Below are positions 18,013 to 27,428 of a DNA stretch of 64,000 bases, one piece after another. A model generated the notes under the pieces. That model made no database searches and had not been told where the DNA came from. It saw only the letters and a list, made by a program, of their open reading frames with translations. This DNA comes from Solitalea koreensis (GTDB taxonomy: Bacteria; Bacteroidota; Bacteroidia; Sphingobacteriales; Sphingobacteriaceae), in assembly GCF_900182575.1 (NCBI RefSeq), contig NZ_FXSZ01000001.1, forward strand, positions 248,001 through 312,000. The letters run 5' to 3'. Numbering within the stretch: the first letter of the stretch is position 1; each line of letters opens with the position of its first letter. Position numbers and translations under genes: made by a program.

Positions 18013-19737
18013 CTACCATCCCATTGCCGAATCATCGCCTCGTTTATCAGCACCAGGATCCAGATAGTCCCATTTTGTTTTCAAAATAGCATCAACACGG
18101 CCCATAGCATTTCTTGATTTAAAATGATAACCTTTCCTTTCGAGCGAGCGCAGCACCAAACTGTCTATTCCTTTTTTCTCATAGAAAACCGTATCAGGCA
18201 ACCATTGGTTATGCACCCTACCTGCATCAACAGCGGTTTGCATATCCACATCATGATCAATCACATTTACGATTATTTGAAAAACGGTAGTAATAATGGT
18301 TGAACCGCCGGGAGTACCCAAAACCATAAATAAATCTCCATCTTTTTCTACAATGGTTGGAGTCATCGAACTCAACATACGTTTTCCCGGTTGAATGGCA
18401 TTGGCTTCGCCGCCCACCAAACCGTACATATTCGGAACGCCCGGTTTTATGCTAAAATCATCCATCTCATCATTCAATAAAAATCCACCACCTTGAACAA
18501 ACACTTTCGAGCCATAGCTATTATTTAACGTTGTTGTAATGGCTACCGCATTACCTTCGCGATCAACGATTGAAAAATGAGTAGTCTGTTCGCTTTCTTT
18601 TTTCATTATCGCTGGGCCAAATTGATACTTACTAAGCTTTCCTTCTTTTACAGCAGAACTGGGTGTCGCTTCATCCCAGGAAAAATCAGCCATTCGCGAT
18701 TTTAGATAGGCTGGAGCCAATAATTCTAGTAGTGAAATTTTATAAAAATCAGGATCACCCAAATAAGCAGCACGATCGGCATACACTCTGCGTTCAGCTT
18801 CTACCATCACTTGTATGGATTTTTCAGTATTCCATCCTAATTTTCTCAAATCGTAAGGCTCTACCATCTTCAGTAACTGCAATAAAGCTACCCCTCCGCT
18901 GGATGGCGGTGGCATTGAAATAATTTCATACCCTTTATAATTACCAATTAACGGTTTACGCCATATTGAATGATAATCTTTTAAATCTTTTTTTGAAACA
19001 ATGCCCTTACCGACCTGCATTTCTTTCACAATAAGATCGGCCACTTCTCCATCATAAAACCCATCACGACCTTTATCCCGAATCAATGTTAACGTTTTTG
19101 CAAGATCAGATTGAACTACAATTCCACCTTTTTCCCACGCCCCCTTTTTTAAAAAATATGTATTTGTTGGGGCGTTATATTTTATAAAATCTGTTCTTTC
19201 TCGATTTAATTCGTTTGCCTGACGTTCAGTTAACTCAAACCCGTTATTTGCAAGATCGATTGCCGGTTGTACGAGTTCATTCCAAGGAAGCTTTCCGTAT
19301 TTTTTATGGGCTTCAAACATCCCGTCGACCGAACCGGGCACGCCTGTTGATAAATGCCCTGAAATACTCAGATCGGTAATAACATTACCTGCACTATCTA
19401 AATACATATTTCGCGAAGCTTTAGCCGGGGCCTTTTCTCTAAAATCCAAGGCAGATGTTTCGCCTTTAGCTGATCGATAAACCATAAATCCGCCACCAGC
19501 AATATTACCTGCATTAGGATAAACAACCGCCAGTGCAAACTGAATCGCCACCGCCGCATCAACAGCATTTCCGCCTTTTTTCAAGATTGCCAAACCTACC
19601 TTTGATGCTTCAGGATGAGCAGTAACCACCATCCCGTTCTTGTAGGCTCCGGACACATTCTGTCCAACTTGCCCTTGAACACATGCAAATAGAGTGATGC
19701 TAAGAATGGATAAGATGAAAGAGGTCCAACATTTCAT
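18013..19737 (-). CDS. ggt: Gamma-glutamyltransferase (glutathione hydrolase)
   Basis: A 574-residue N-terminal-nucleophile hydrolase that splits gamma-glutamyl bonds of glutathione-like peptides outside the cytoplasm. The signal peptide MKCWTSFILSILSITLFAC could be a lipoprotein type (LFAC). The autoprocessing site is EQTTHFSIVD, whose first threonine becomes the nucleophile of the small subunit, and it is followed by AITTTLNNSYGS. The large-subunit segments GNAVDAAVAIQFALAVVYP and GGFMVY are normal. An ATG at 19782 is rejected because it lies upstream of a -7-like box (complement of 19761-19768, TAAATTTG) and of the signal peptide. Confidence 0.94.
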   Translation of the reverse strand: MKCWTSFILSILSITLFACVQGQVGQNVSGAYKNGMVVTAHPEASKVGLAILKKGGNAVDAAVAIQFALAVVYPNAGNIAGGGFMVYRSAKGETSALDFREKAPAKASRNMYLDSAGNVITDLSISGHLSTGVPGSVDGMFEAHKKYGKLPWNELVQPAIDLANNGFELTERQANELNRERTDFIKYNAPTNTYFLKKGAWEKGGIVVQSDLAKTLTLIRDKGRDGFYDGEVADLIVKEMQVGKGIVSKKDLKDYHSIWRKPLIGNYKGYEIISMPPPSSGGVALLQLLKMVEPYDLRKLGWNTEKSIQVMVEAERRVYADRAAYLGDPDFYKISLLELLAPAYLKSRMADFSWDEATPSSAVKEGKLSKYQFGPAIMKKESEQTTHFSIVDREGNAVAITTTLNNSYGSKVFVQGGGFLLNDEMDDFSIKPGVPNMYGLVGGEANAIQPGKRMLSSMTPTIVEKDGDLFMVLGTPGGSTIITTVFQIIVNVIDHDVDMQTAVDAGRVHNQWLPDTVFYEKKGIDSLVLRSLERKGYHFKSRNAMGRVDAILKTKWDYLDPGADKRGDDSAMGW

Positions 19738-19814
19738 GGTTGATAGATTTTGATTTATATCAAATTTAATGCATTTGATCAATTAGTGTCTGAGCAGATT
19801 GGTTTATCGCCAAA

Positions 19815-19840
19815 ACGCTTCGACTTCGCTCAGCGTGACA
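19815..19840. repeat. Dispersed repeat of the type common in Bacteroidota
   Basis: The core CTTCGACTTCGCTCAGCG followed by TGACA matches, from memory, a short hairpin-forming intergenic repeat found in many Bacteroidota genomes. It lies in the 220-bp gap between ggt and the acyl-CoA ligase gene. Only one copy was noticed here. Confidence 0.5.
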
Positions 19841-19870
19841 AATTAGCTCAGACTGAAACATATTAAAACG

Positions 19871-19905
19871 GAAAAAGCAAACGCCCCGAACATTGGAGGC
19901 GTTTG
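19871..19905 (-). terminator. Intrinsic terminator of the acyl-CoA ligase gene
   Basis: On the minus strand an 8-bp stem (19898-19905 with 19878-19885) is followed by a GCTTTTTCC tail. It lies about 50 bp past the stop of the ligase gene. Confidence 0.75.
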
Positions 19906-19957
19906 TTATAATTTTATAGAGCCCTGATTCTTTTATCTTGAGTCTAATACCTCCAAA

Positions 19958-21733
19958 CTATGCCACTACCGGCTCAGAATGAGCATAAATAGCTTCAATC
20001 AGGTTTTTATTTTTTTCCATGATGATCTTTCGTTTCAAGCTTAATTTTGGAGTCATTTCGCCTTCATCAATTGACCATTCTCTTGGTAAAAGCACAAACT
20101 TTTTAACAGTTTCCCATTTACCAAAACCTACATTGTATTTATCCAATTCTTGTTGATATTTGGCTATCACATCAGGGTTTTTCACCATTGCTTCATTAGT
20201 AGTATATTCAACGTTATTACGAGCGCACCACTCTATCAAATTAACAAAGGTTGGAACAATGAAAGCAGCCGGGAAACGCTGATTTTCACCAATAATCATA
20301 ATTTGCTCAATATAAACCGACTCTTTAAGCTTATTTTCAATTACTTGCGGCGCAATATACTTCCCTCCTGCTGTTTTGAATATTTCCTTTTTACGGTCAG
20401 TAATTTTCAGATATTTACCATCGACCAACACCCCAATATCTCCGGTATGAAACCAGCCATCTGTTATAGCTTCAGCGGTTTGCTCAGGTCGTTTATAATA
20501 ACCATTCATAATGTTCGGCCCTTTACAAAGAATCTCACCATCTTCGGCAAATTTCACTTCTACTCCATTAATTATTTTACCTACTGTACCGAAACAATGC
20601 CCTTGCCGATCGAATGTATTTACAGCAATAACCGGAGAAGTTTCCGTTAATCCGTAACCTTCTAACACCGGAATACCAGCTGCCCAGAAAATCCGAGCTA
20701 AACGTTCTTGCAATGCGGCACCGCCGGATACAATCACTTTAATATTTCCACCTAAAGCAGCTTGCCATTTTGAGAAAATGAGCTTGCGGGCAACCTGTAG
20801 TTGCACACCGTACCACCAACCATTCTTACCGTCGTGATCGTACTTTAATCCCAAGTTTAGTGCCCAAAAGAACAAGGTTTTTTTTATGCCGGTTAATTCA
20901 TTTCCTTTTGCTACGATGCGATCATACACTTTTTCTAATAAACGAGGCACAGTAGAGAAACAGTCGGGTTTCAACTCTTGTAAATTAGCAGAGATGGTAT
21001 CAATACTTTCAGCATAATACACAGAAAGGCTGTTAAACATATGCATGTAAACTATCATTCGCTCAAAAATATGAGAGAGCGGAAGAAAACTTAATGCAAT
21101 TTGAGCTTCAGAAGGGCACAACTTGTGGCAAGTCACTATATTACTAACCAGATTACCATGCGTTAACATTACGCCTTTAGGATTACCGGTTGTACCTGAA
21201 GTATAAATTAAAGTAAGCAAATCATCAGGAGAAATATTCGATGATAGGGCTTTTAATTGTGTACGATCATTTTCATTAGCTAAAGCTTTTACCTCTTTCC
21301 ACGATTTCGCTCCGGGAACATCTTCATAAGTATAAACTTCTTTCAGCGATGGAACCTCTGCTCGGATACTTTGTACTTTATCATACAGCTCTTTGGAAGC
21401 AACGAAGATGATTTTTACTTCCGCATCATTTATAATGAATTTAAGATCATTTTCGGCCAACGTCGGATACAAGGGAACGTGCCGAGCTCCGATTTGCATG
21501 ATCCCAAAATCAACAAAATTCCATTCAGGGCGGTTAGGTGACATATTGGCAATTTTATCATCAGCGCCCATGCCCAAAGCTAGAAGGCCCAAACTTACGT
21601 TATCTACATTCTCTCTGAATTGTTCAGCAGAATATTTAACCCAAACCCCCTCTTTTTTTCCAGCAACAACCTCCCGACCTTTATAACGTTGGGGCAAAGT
21701 ATTCAGCAGATCCATGATTGTGTTAACTTGCAT
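19958..21733 (-). CDS. Long-chain acyl-CoA ligase (AMP-forming)
   Basis: A 591-residue ANL-family enzyme that activates fatty acids to acyl-CoA. Motifs seen are the ATP loop TLIYTSGTTGNPKGVML, the adenylate site GYGLTETSP and the hinge region GWFHTGDIGVLVDGKYLKITDRKKEIFKTAGGKYIAP. The C-terminal lysine region LSLKRKIIMEK is also present. The start is not certain: an ATG six codons downstream (21715) is possible. It stands alone between terminators but makes the substrate of the fad operon to its left. Confidence 0.93.
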   Translation of the reverse strand: MQVNTIMDLLNTLPQRYKGREVVAGKKEGVWVKYSAEQFRENVDNVSLGLLALGMGADDKIANMSPNRPEWNFVDFGIMQIGARHVPLYPTLAENDLKFIINDAEVKIIFVASKELYDKVQSIRAEVPSLKEVYTYEDVPGAKSWKEVKALANENDRTQLKALSSNISPDDLLTLIYTSGTTGNPKGVMLTHGNLVSNIVTCHKLCPSEAQIALSFLPLSHIFERMIVYMHMFNSLSVYYAESIDTISANLQELKPDCFSTVPRLLEKVYDRIVAKGNELTGIKKTLFFWALNLGLKYDHDGKNGWWYGVQLQVARKLIFSKWQAALGGNIKVIVSGGAALQERLARIFWAAGIPVLEGYGLTETSPVIAVNTFDRQGHCFGTVGKIINGVEVKFAEDGEILCKGPNIMNGYYKRPEQTAEAITDGWFHTGDIGVLVDGKYLKITDRKKEIFKTAGGKYIAPQVIENKLKESVYIEQIMIIGENQRFPAAFIVPTFVNLIEWCARNNVEYTTNEAMVKNPDVIAKYQQELDKYNVGFGKWETVKKFVLLPREWSIDEGEMTPKLSLKRKIIMEKNKNLIEAIYAHSEPVVA

Positions 21734-21899
21734 ATTGTGTATCGATTTAGGTTCTTTTTTGTTAAGATTTATGTATAGATGCTTGGCTTAATTTACAAAA
21801 AATCAGGAATCAATAAAGCAATTACCCAAATTAAGTATCTTTAACTAACTCTCCTTTACAACTTAATACCAAAGCTATATTTAGTACAAGAAAATAAGT

Positions 21900-22937
21900 A
21901 TGCAAATAAAAAATCCACTAACCCAAGGATTGTCCATTCACTATCCTATTATGATGGCGCCTATGTTTCTGGTTTCCAACCTGGAGATGGTAAAAGCTGC
22001 TATATCTTCCGGCATCATGGGCGTATTTCCCACTCTTAATTATAGAAACGATGGTGAATTAGTGAATGTTTTAACGGCATTAAAGCAGTTCTCGGCCGAT
22101 CAATCGTATTTACGAGGAAATTACGGCGTAAACCTCATTGTACAAAAATCGAACCCTTTGTATGAGCAACATTTAAGAATCTGTGTGGAACACAAGGTGC
22201 CTTTTTATATTACTTCACTGGGTAATCCGAAAGAGGTTATCGATGTGGCTCATGCCTATGGCGCTCAGGTATATTGTGATGTCACGAATATTGAACACGC
22301 GGCAAAATGTGCGAGCTTAGGCTGTGATGGCTTTATTGCAGTAGGACAAGGAGCCGGAGGACATGCTGGTCCAAACCCATTGCATTTGCTGATCCCTTCA
22401 CTTCACAAACATTTTCCAAACATTCCGATTGTGGCTGCCGGAGGAATAGCCAATGGAGCAGGATTATTATCGATATTGAGTCTTGGCGCCGCAGGTGCTT
22501 CGATCGGAACTCGCTTCATTGCCTCAACTGAAGCCGATGTAAGCGATGCTTATAAACAAGCAATAGTTGATAATCATATGCAAGATGTGGTACTAACGGA
22601 AAAGCTTTCTGGAACGCCTTGTAATATCATCAATACTCCTTATGCTAAACAAATCGGTTATAAACAAGGCTGGCTGGAGCGGTTGCTTTCCAAAAATAAA
22701 ACGACCAAAAAGTATTTTAAAATGCTGGTACAAATTCGGGGTATGAAGAAACTGAAAGCAGCTGTTCAACCAGGAAATTATAAGAGCCTATGGTGCGCCG
22801 GACAATCGGTTGAATTGATAGACGATATTAAACCGGTAAAAGAAATTGTGAACAGTTTAATTACAGAGTTGGAAGATGCATACAGTAACTTGCAGAATGA
22901 ACTAAAAACAGAATCTTTCTCACAAATGATTGAATGA
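21900..22937 (+). CDS. Nitronate monooxygenase / 2-nitropropane dioxygenase-like flavoprotein
   Basis: A 345-residue TIM-barrel FMN protein of the nitronate monooxygenase group. The N-terminal IMMAPMFLVSNLEMVKAAI, the GQGAGGHAGPNP loop and the phosphate-binding VAAGGIANGAG and GAAGASIGTRF segments are all seen. Proteins of this class can act on nitronates or, as FabK relatives, on enoyl thioesters; the sequence alone does not decide. The gene is followed after 34 bp by the DUF4442 gene, so the two may be an operon. Confidence 0.9.
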   Translation: MQIKNPLTQGLSIHYPIMMAPMFLVSNLEMVKAAISSGIMGVFPTLNYRNDGELVNVLTALKQFSADQSYLRGNYGVNLIVQKSNPLYEQHLRICVEHKVPFYITSLGNPKEVIDVAHAYGAQVYCDVTNIEHAAKCASLGCDGFIAVGQGAGGHAGPNPLHLLIPSLHKHFPNIPIVAAGGIANGAGLLSILSLGAAGASIGTRFIASTEADVSDAYKQAIVDNHMQDVVLTEKLSGTPCNIINTPYAKQIGYKQGWLERLLSKNKTTKKYFKMLVQIRGMKKLKAAVQPGNYKSLWCAGQSVELIDDIKPVKEIVNSLITELEDAYSNLQNELKTESFSQMIE

Positions 22938-22971
22938 TAATCTAGCCCAAAAAATCGATGTGCTCTTAATT

Positions 22972-23478
22972 ATGAAACAACTAAATATCCTAATTGATAA
23001 AGCAAAGACCTCTTCATTTAACCTTTGGATCTTAAATCGTGTTTTATGGAGAGTAATTCCGTTTAACAATCCTCATCAATTTAAAATAGAAAGTATTACT
23101 GACAAATCGGTAAGCATTCGAATGCCTTACATCCGTAAAAACATGAACCACATTAAAGGTTTACATGCCTGCGGATTGGCTACGCTGTGCGAATATGCCT
23201 GCGGGCTGCAGTTGATGAATGTCTTGGGTGCTGCCAATTACCGCATCATCATGAAAGACCTGCGCATGGAATATTTTTACCAAGGTAAAACCGATGTGAG
23301 CGTAACCTTCAATTTTGATAAAAAACAGGCGGACACTTTGCTAAAAGATTTAAATGAATCGGAAGCCGTATACAAAACCTTCGAATTACCTGTTTACGAT
23401 GCCAATAAAAATCATATCTGTAGCGCACATGTTAACTGGCAAATTAAAGGCTGGGATAAAGTGAAGACGAAAATGTAA
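22972..23478 (+). CDS. DUF4442 hotdog-fold protein (thioesterase-like)
   Basis: A 168-residue protein of the DUF4442 (hotdog-fold, thioesterase-like) family: NLWILNRVLWRVIPFNNPHQFKIESITD, then RKNMNHIKGLHACGLATLCEYACGL, which resembles the acyl-binding helix of hotdog enzymes. The start MKQLNILID at 22972 is the first in-frame ATG; a TTG frame start at 22930 overlapping the previous gene is less likely. The substrate is unknown. It sits in the same direction as the nitronate monooxygenase-like gene and ends at a strong terminator. Confidence 0.85.
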   Translation: MKQLNILIDKAKTSSFNLWILNRVLWRVIPFNNPHQFKIESITDKSVSIRMPYIRKNMNHIKGLHACGLATLCEYACGLQLMNVLGAANYRIIMKDLRMEYFYQGKTDVSVTFNFDKKQADTLLKDLNESEAVYKTFELPVYDANKNHICSAHVNWQIKGWDKVKTKM

Positions 23479-23550
23479 GTTAAAATCAGGCCGAAGGATA
23501 AAGGATTAAGTTTTTTAAGCTCTTCGCTAATCGAAAAGCTATTCCTTCAA

Positions 23551-23588
23551 CAATAAAGCCTCATAGACAGAACTATGAGGCTTTATTG
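23551..23588. terminator. Bidirectional intrinsic terminator, 16-bp stem
   Basis: Arms 23551-23566 and 23573-23588 are exact reverse complements with a 6-nt loop. It separates the convergent DUF4442 gene (plus) and M61 peptidase gene (minus). No long T run follows; the AT-rich base of the stem takes that place. Confidence 0.8.
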
Positions 23589-23606
23589 TTATCATTTATA
23601 TATCGA

Positions 23607-25394
23607 TTATTGAATTTTAAGCCATTTATTATAAGCTGCGGTTTGCTCAGCAGTTGGGTTACTTACTTGCTCAAATTTGTAACGAACAGCTTTGCTTTCG
23701 GCTAATACAACATCAATGTTCTGTTCTGCACCTTCACGCGTTACGGTGACTTTAATTTTATCGCCTGCTTTTTTGTACCCGATCCATTTTGCCAAATCGT
23801 CTACACGGAAATTATCAATTGCTACAATTTCATCGTTTGCATTAATGCCGGCAAGATAAGCGCAGCTTCCGCGAACAACTGAAGTTACCATAATTTTACC
23901 ACCGTCGTTTTTGGTGTTAACGCCAAAGAAAACTTCTTTTTTATCTTGGTTTTGATTGGCTAAGCGTAAACCAACCGTTGATAAGAAATCATTGTATGGA
24001 ATTGATTCTACACCATTTACGTATTTAGCGAAGAACTCATCAAAGTTCTTTCCGCATACTTTCTCAACGCTTGTCTTAAATTCTTCGTCTGTAAAACCAC
24101 GTTTTTTACCCAAGTAGAACTCATTATAAAGATATTTCATCAAATCATCTACATTCTTCTGTCCTTTGGTTGCACGCAGAATTTCCATATCCATCAATAT
24201 TCCTAAAATCGATCCTTTATCATAATAAGAAATAGTGGAGTTATTAGAGTTTTCGTTTGGACGATAGTATTTAATCCAGGCATCATAACTTGCCTCAGCC
24301 ACCGGTTGAACTTTAGCTCCCGGTTGGTTTTCAACTTTGTTAATATCTGTAGCAACTATATCCAAATACGCTTCAGGAGTATAATATCCGGCACGACGCG
24401 TTAACAAATTATCATAATAGGCGGTAAAGCCTTCAGAGAACCAAAGCAAACTAGTGTAATTCTCATTATCATAATCGAATGGACCAAGTGCAATCGGACG
24501 AATTCGCTTCACGTTCCATAAATGGAAATATTCGTGCGCAATTAATGAAAGAAAACTTTTGTAGGTAGTTTCATTACTGAAATTGAATTTTGAAACTTGT
24601 ACAGTTGTAGAGTTCAAATGCTCCAAACCTCCTCCTCCAGAAGGAACGCAATGCACTATGAACGTGTAGTGTTTACAAGGATGCACACCCACCACCGAAG
24701 TCGCTTCTTCAGTAATGCGTTTCAAGTCCGTTTTTAATTTCTCACGCTCGTAGTTACCGCCGCCATATAAAGCAATTTGATGCGGAACACCTGCTGTAGT
24801 AAATTCCAAGATTTCCTGATTACCAATTTCCATTGGAGAGTCAGCTAAAATATCGTAGTTAGGAGAATGTAAGGTCCATTTATCACCTTTCACTGCATCT
24901 AAACCACATGAAATCTCTTTCCATTTTTTGTAAGGTTTCACATTGATGGTTGCCGGTAAATTCTGCTTGCCGTCAATATACATAAACACACTAGTTCCGT
25001 TTAAATAAGCATGTGCTTCATCAATAAAACTAGTACGAACAGTTAGTTCAAATGCATACACTTTATATTTAATGGTTACGTTTTGACCTTTAGTGCCAAC
25101 TATTTTCCAGGCATTTTTACGAACCTTTTCGGTTTTCAATTTTTTATCCCCTACATAGGCTTGAAATCCTTCCACATTGCGTGCAAATTCACGAACAAGG
25201 TAAGATCCTGGAGCCCATACCGGCATTTTTACTATAAAAGCATCGTCATTAATGCCGGAAACATTCATTTCTACATCCACATAATGCGCATAAGCCTCAT
25301 CAAAAGAAAGCTTGTAACTCAATTTAGGATCTGCAGCTTGGGATGTATTCATAAATAAAATTGATAATAATAAAACGTTAATTATTTTCTTCAT
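23607..25394 (-). CDS. M61-family glycyl aminopeptidase-like protein with PDZ domain
   Basis: A 595-residue secreted metalloprotease of the M61 family. A signal peptide (MKKIINVLLLSILFMNTSQA) precedes the N-terminal beta domain. The catalytic zinc site is LIAHEYFHLWNVKRIRP (HEYFH at 287-291) with the downstream glutamate in WFSEGFTAYYD. A C-terminal PDZ domain (VRGSCAYLAGINANDEIVAIDN) is present, as is normal for the family. The ATG at 25439 would add 15 residues before the signal peptide and is rejected. It is probably periplasmic. Confidence 0.93.
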   Translation of the reverse strand: MKKIINVLLLSILFMNTSQAADPKLSYKLSFDEAYAHYVDVEMNVSGINDDAFIVKMPVWAPGSYLVREFARNVEGFQAYVGDKKLKTEKVRKNAWKIVGTKGQNVTIKYKVYAFELTVRTSFIDEAHAYLNGTSVFMYIDGKQNLPATINVKPYKKWKEISCGLDAVKGDKWTLHSPNYDILADSPMEIGNQEILEFTTAGVPHQIALYGGGNYEREKLKTDLKRITEEATSVVGVHPCKHYTFIVHCVPSGGGGLEHLNSTTVQVSKFNFSNETTYKSFLSLIAHEYFHLWNVKRIRPIALGPFDYDNENYTSLLWFSEGFTAYYDNLLTRRAGYYTPEAYLDIVATDINKVENQPGAKVQPVAEASYDAWIKYYRPNENSNNSTISYYDKGSILGILMDMEILRATKGQKNVDDLMKYLYNEFYLGKKRGFTDEEFKTSVEKVCGKNFDEFFAKYVNGVESIPYNDFLSTVGLRLANQNQDKKEVFFGVNTKNDGGKIMVTSVVRGSCAYLAGINANDEIVAIDNFRVDDLAKWIGYKKAGDKIKVTVTREGAEQNIDVVLAESKAVRYKFEQVSNPTAEQTAAYNKWLKIQ

Positions 25395-25474
25395 AACAAT
25401 TGAATAAAGCGCAAGTATACGAATTAGTTTAATGCGCAAAAGTGTATAAGATTCCTTACCAAAAGTGAAAGGGC

Positions 25475-25499
25475 AAAAAAAAGCCGGCTATTAAGCCGG
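25475..25499 (-). terminator. Terminator overlapping the stop codon of the DUF4430-like gene
   Basis: On the minus strand the last codons and the TAA stop lie inside a hairpin (CCGGCT stem, 25494-25499 with 25484-25489) followed at once by eight Ts (complement of 25475-25482). The stem therefore includes coding sequence. Confidence 0.8.
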
Positions 25500-25880
25500 T
25501 CGCATTAACATATAGGTCCGATACTTTTCTATCATCAAAAAGTGGGCTTGAGTATCCGTAGCATAGCTTTGATAATCGAATTTCATTTCATCGTCAGGAT
25601 TTAAAATTACTGAATCAATACCTTGGTCAGACACTTTATCATTGACAATTAACACCCAGAAGTTTTTCTTATTCTCCACATCATCATAAATACCATCGAG
25701 CATAAAAACCATATACCCAAGCTTATGACCAAAATATTGTAGTCCAAAACTAAAATCACTTCCTTCTAATTGATCAATATCGTAAGCACGCTCCAAGGCT
25801 TGCTGACCATTCATGTTGTTAGTCCACGGAACTTGAAACACTCTGCCGGTATCCATGATTTTAATTGTGATTAAAGACAT
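25491..25880 (-). CDS. Cytoplasmic DUF4430-like protein
   Basis: A 129-residue protein with no signal peptide. It resembles the DUF4430 fold (transcobalamin-C-terminal-like): ITIKIMDTGRVFQVPW, a helix with NNMNGQQALERAYD, then FWVLIVNDKVSDQGIDSVIL and NPDDEMKFDYQSY, matching the x-W-x-x-x-V-N-x-x-x-x-x-x-G pattern. In many proteins the domain is exported and binds corrinoids or is part of surface proteins; here it is alone and cytoplasmic. Its function is unknown. The terminator overlaps its 3' end. Confidence 0.6.
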   Translation of the reverse strand: MSLITIKIMDTGRVFQVPWTNNMNGQQALERAYDIDQLEGSDFSFGLQYFGHKLGYMVFMLDGIYDDVENKKNFWVLIVNDKVSDQGIDSVILNPDDEMKFDYQSYATDTQAHFLMIEKYRTYMLMRPA

Positions 25881-26219
25881 AATATGTTATTACTTGATGA
25901 AAAAGATCTAATTAAACTAAACTTGATTGCTCTTCTAAATTTAATGAAAATCGCTTTAAATAAAAGAAGCAAGACCTCGACAATGAAGGAAATTTCCAGC
26001 ATCAACCCCTTCAAGCACTTCAGTAATCACCACTTAAAGTTATCAATACTAACTAATGATTAACAACTGTATATTATATACAAAAAAAATAAATACTCCC
26101 AATTTAGTTAAAGCATTTTTAACAGTAACATAGTTGATACATTTGTAAGTTTTAAAACAATTACAAAGCATTCACACTTACATTTGAACAAAATAGTTGT
26201 TAAAACATTTTTTTTAAAC
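25881..26219. other. 339-bp divergent intergenic region before the RND operon
   Basis: The region is AT-rich and has no gene that I can support. A TACATTTG at 26138-26145 matches the Bacteroidota -7 box TAnnTTTG on the plus strand, about 75 bp before the adaptor start. A -33 TTG at the right spacing is not seen (TTT at 26116-26118). Confidence 0.5.
26138..26145 (+). promoter_or_regulatory. Candidate -7 box of the RND efflux operon
   Basis: TACATTTG fits TAnnTTTG exactly. The -33 element is weak, so a regulator or another sigma factor may be needed. It would give a leader of about 65-70 nt. Confidence 0.35.
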
Positions 26220-27293
26220 ATGAAGACTAAGCACATCATTTATACACTCCTTGTATTAGCATTAGGCTATTTAATCTATAACCGCATTACCGCTAAACCG
26301 GCAGGCAATCAGGCTAGAGGGAATAGAAACAGTGGAGATGGTAAAAAAAATGGACCGATGACTGTTAACGGGATAATTATTAAACCAGAGGTTTTTACAG
26401 ATCATTTAAATATTACCGGAAGTATTGAAGCTAATGAAGAAATTCAGGTTCGTGGAGAAATTTCAGGTTTAATTACTGGCATCTACTTTAAAGAAGGAAG
26501 TAACGTATCGAAGGGGAGCCTTCTGATTAAAGTTAATGACAATGAACTGCAGGCACAATTAGCAAAAGCCATTACACAACAAAAATTAGCGGAAGAGAAA
26601 GAATATCGACAACGTATTTTATTACAGAAAGATGCGGTAAGTAAACAAGATTATGACGCTATTTTAGCTGAATTAAATTCTTTAAAATCAGAAACCCAAC
26701 TATTCAGGGCTCAGTTACAAAAAACTGAGATCCGCGCTCCCTTTAATGGCACAATCGGCTTAAGGTCAATTTCTATGGGTGATTACATTACGCCACAAAC
26801 CGTAATTGCGAATTTGGTAAATACCAATCCAGCTAAAATCACTTTTGCTGTCCCTGAAAAATACGTTCAAGTACTAAGAAAAAATAGCAGCCTTTCGTTC
26901 ACTGTTGAAGGCTCAAATAAGGTGCACACCGCTAATGTATTTGCAATTGAACCAAAGATAGATGAATCAACTCGTACTGTTATGCTTAAAGCAAAGGCAT
27001 CAAATGCTGATGGAAGTTTGTTAGCAGGTTCATTTGCTCGCATTGAGCTTCCTTTAAAAGAAACCACAAATGCCATTTTTGTTCCATCCCAAGCTATAGT
27101 TCCTGTATTAAAAGGTAAAAAGGTATTTATTAATAAAAATGGAACTGCACAAGAAGTGATGGTAGAAACAGGGGCAAGAACAGATGCAACTGTTCAGGTT
27201 TTAAAGGGTCTTAATACTGGAGACACTGTACTTACTACCGGTATTATGTCATTAAAAGCAGATGCCCCTATAAAGGTTAAAATTTCGAATTAA
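26220..27293 (+). CDS. RND efflux periplasmic adaptor (membrane fusion protein)
   Basis: A 357-residue HlyD/AcrA-type adaptor. One N-terminal membrane segment (MKTKHIIYTLLVLALGYLIY) anchors it; there is no lipobox. The biotinyl-lipoyl-like halves (GSIEANEEIQVRGEISGLITGIYFKEGSNV and TEIRAPFNGTIGLRSISMGDYITP) flank a coiled-coil hairpin (about residues 105-150, with QKLAEEKEYRQRILLQKDA). A beta-barrel part follows (VFAIEPKIDESTRTVMLKAK). The first in-frame ATG (26220) is chosen; a TTG frame start at 26184 is less likely. It is followed by the pump and channel genes, so this is a tripartite drug or metabolite exporter. Confidence 0.93.
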   Translation: MKTKHIIYTLLVLALGYLIYNRITAKPAGNQARGNRNSGDGKKNGPMTVNGIIIKPEVFTDHLNITGSIEANEEIQVRGEISGLITGIYFKEGSNVSKGSLLIKVNDNELQAQLAKAITQQKLAEEKEYRQRILLQKDAVSKQDYDAILAELNSLKSETQLFRAQLQKTEIRAPFNGTIGLRSISMGDYITPQTVIANLVNTNPAKITFAVPEKYVQVLRKNSSLSFTVEGSNKVHTANVFAIEPKIDESTRTVMLKAKASNADGSLLAGSFARIELPLKETTNAIFVPSQAIVPVLKGKKVFINKNGTAQEVMVETGARTDATVQVLKGLNTGDTVLTTGIMSLKADAPIKVKISN

Positions 27294-27428
27294 GATTGCA
27301 GCTAATGAATCTGAAACAAGATTCATAAAATTTCTCTTTTAATAAAGACTGACAAATTACAGAAGGCAGATGGCTGAAGTTTAAAGTTCTGCTTCCAAAC
27401 CGACTAGTTCATATTTCATTAATTAACA

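Noticed and set aside
20150..20650. Long open frame of 166 codons on the plus strand
   Set aside because: It lies antisense within the acyl-CoA ligase gene, whose motifs are clear, and has no family resemblance.
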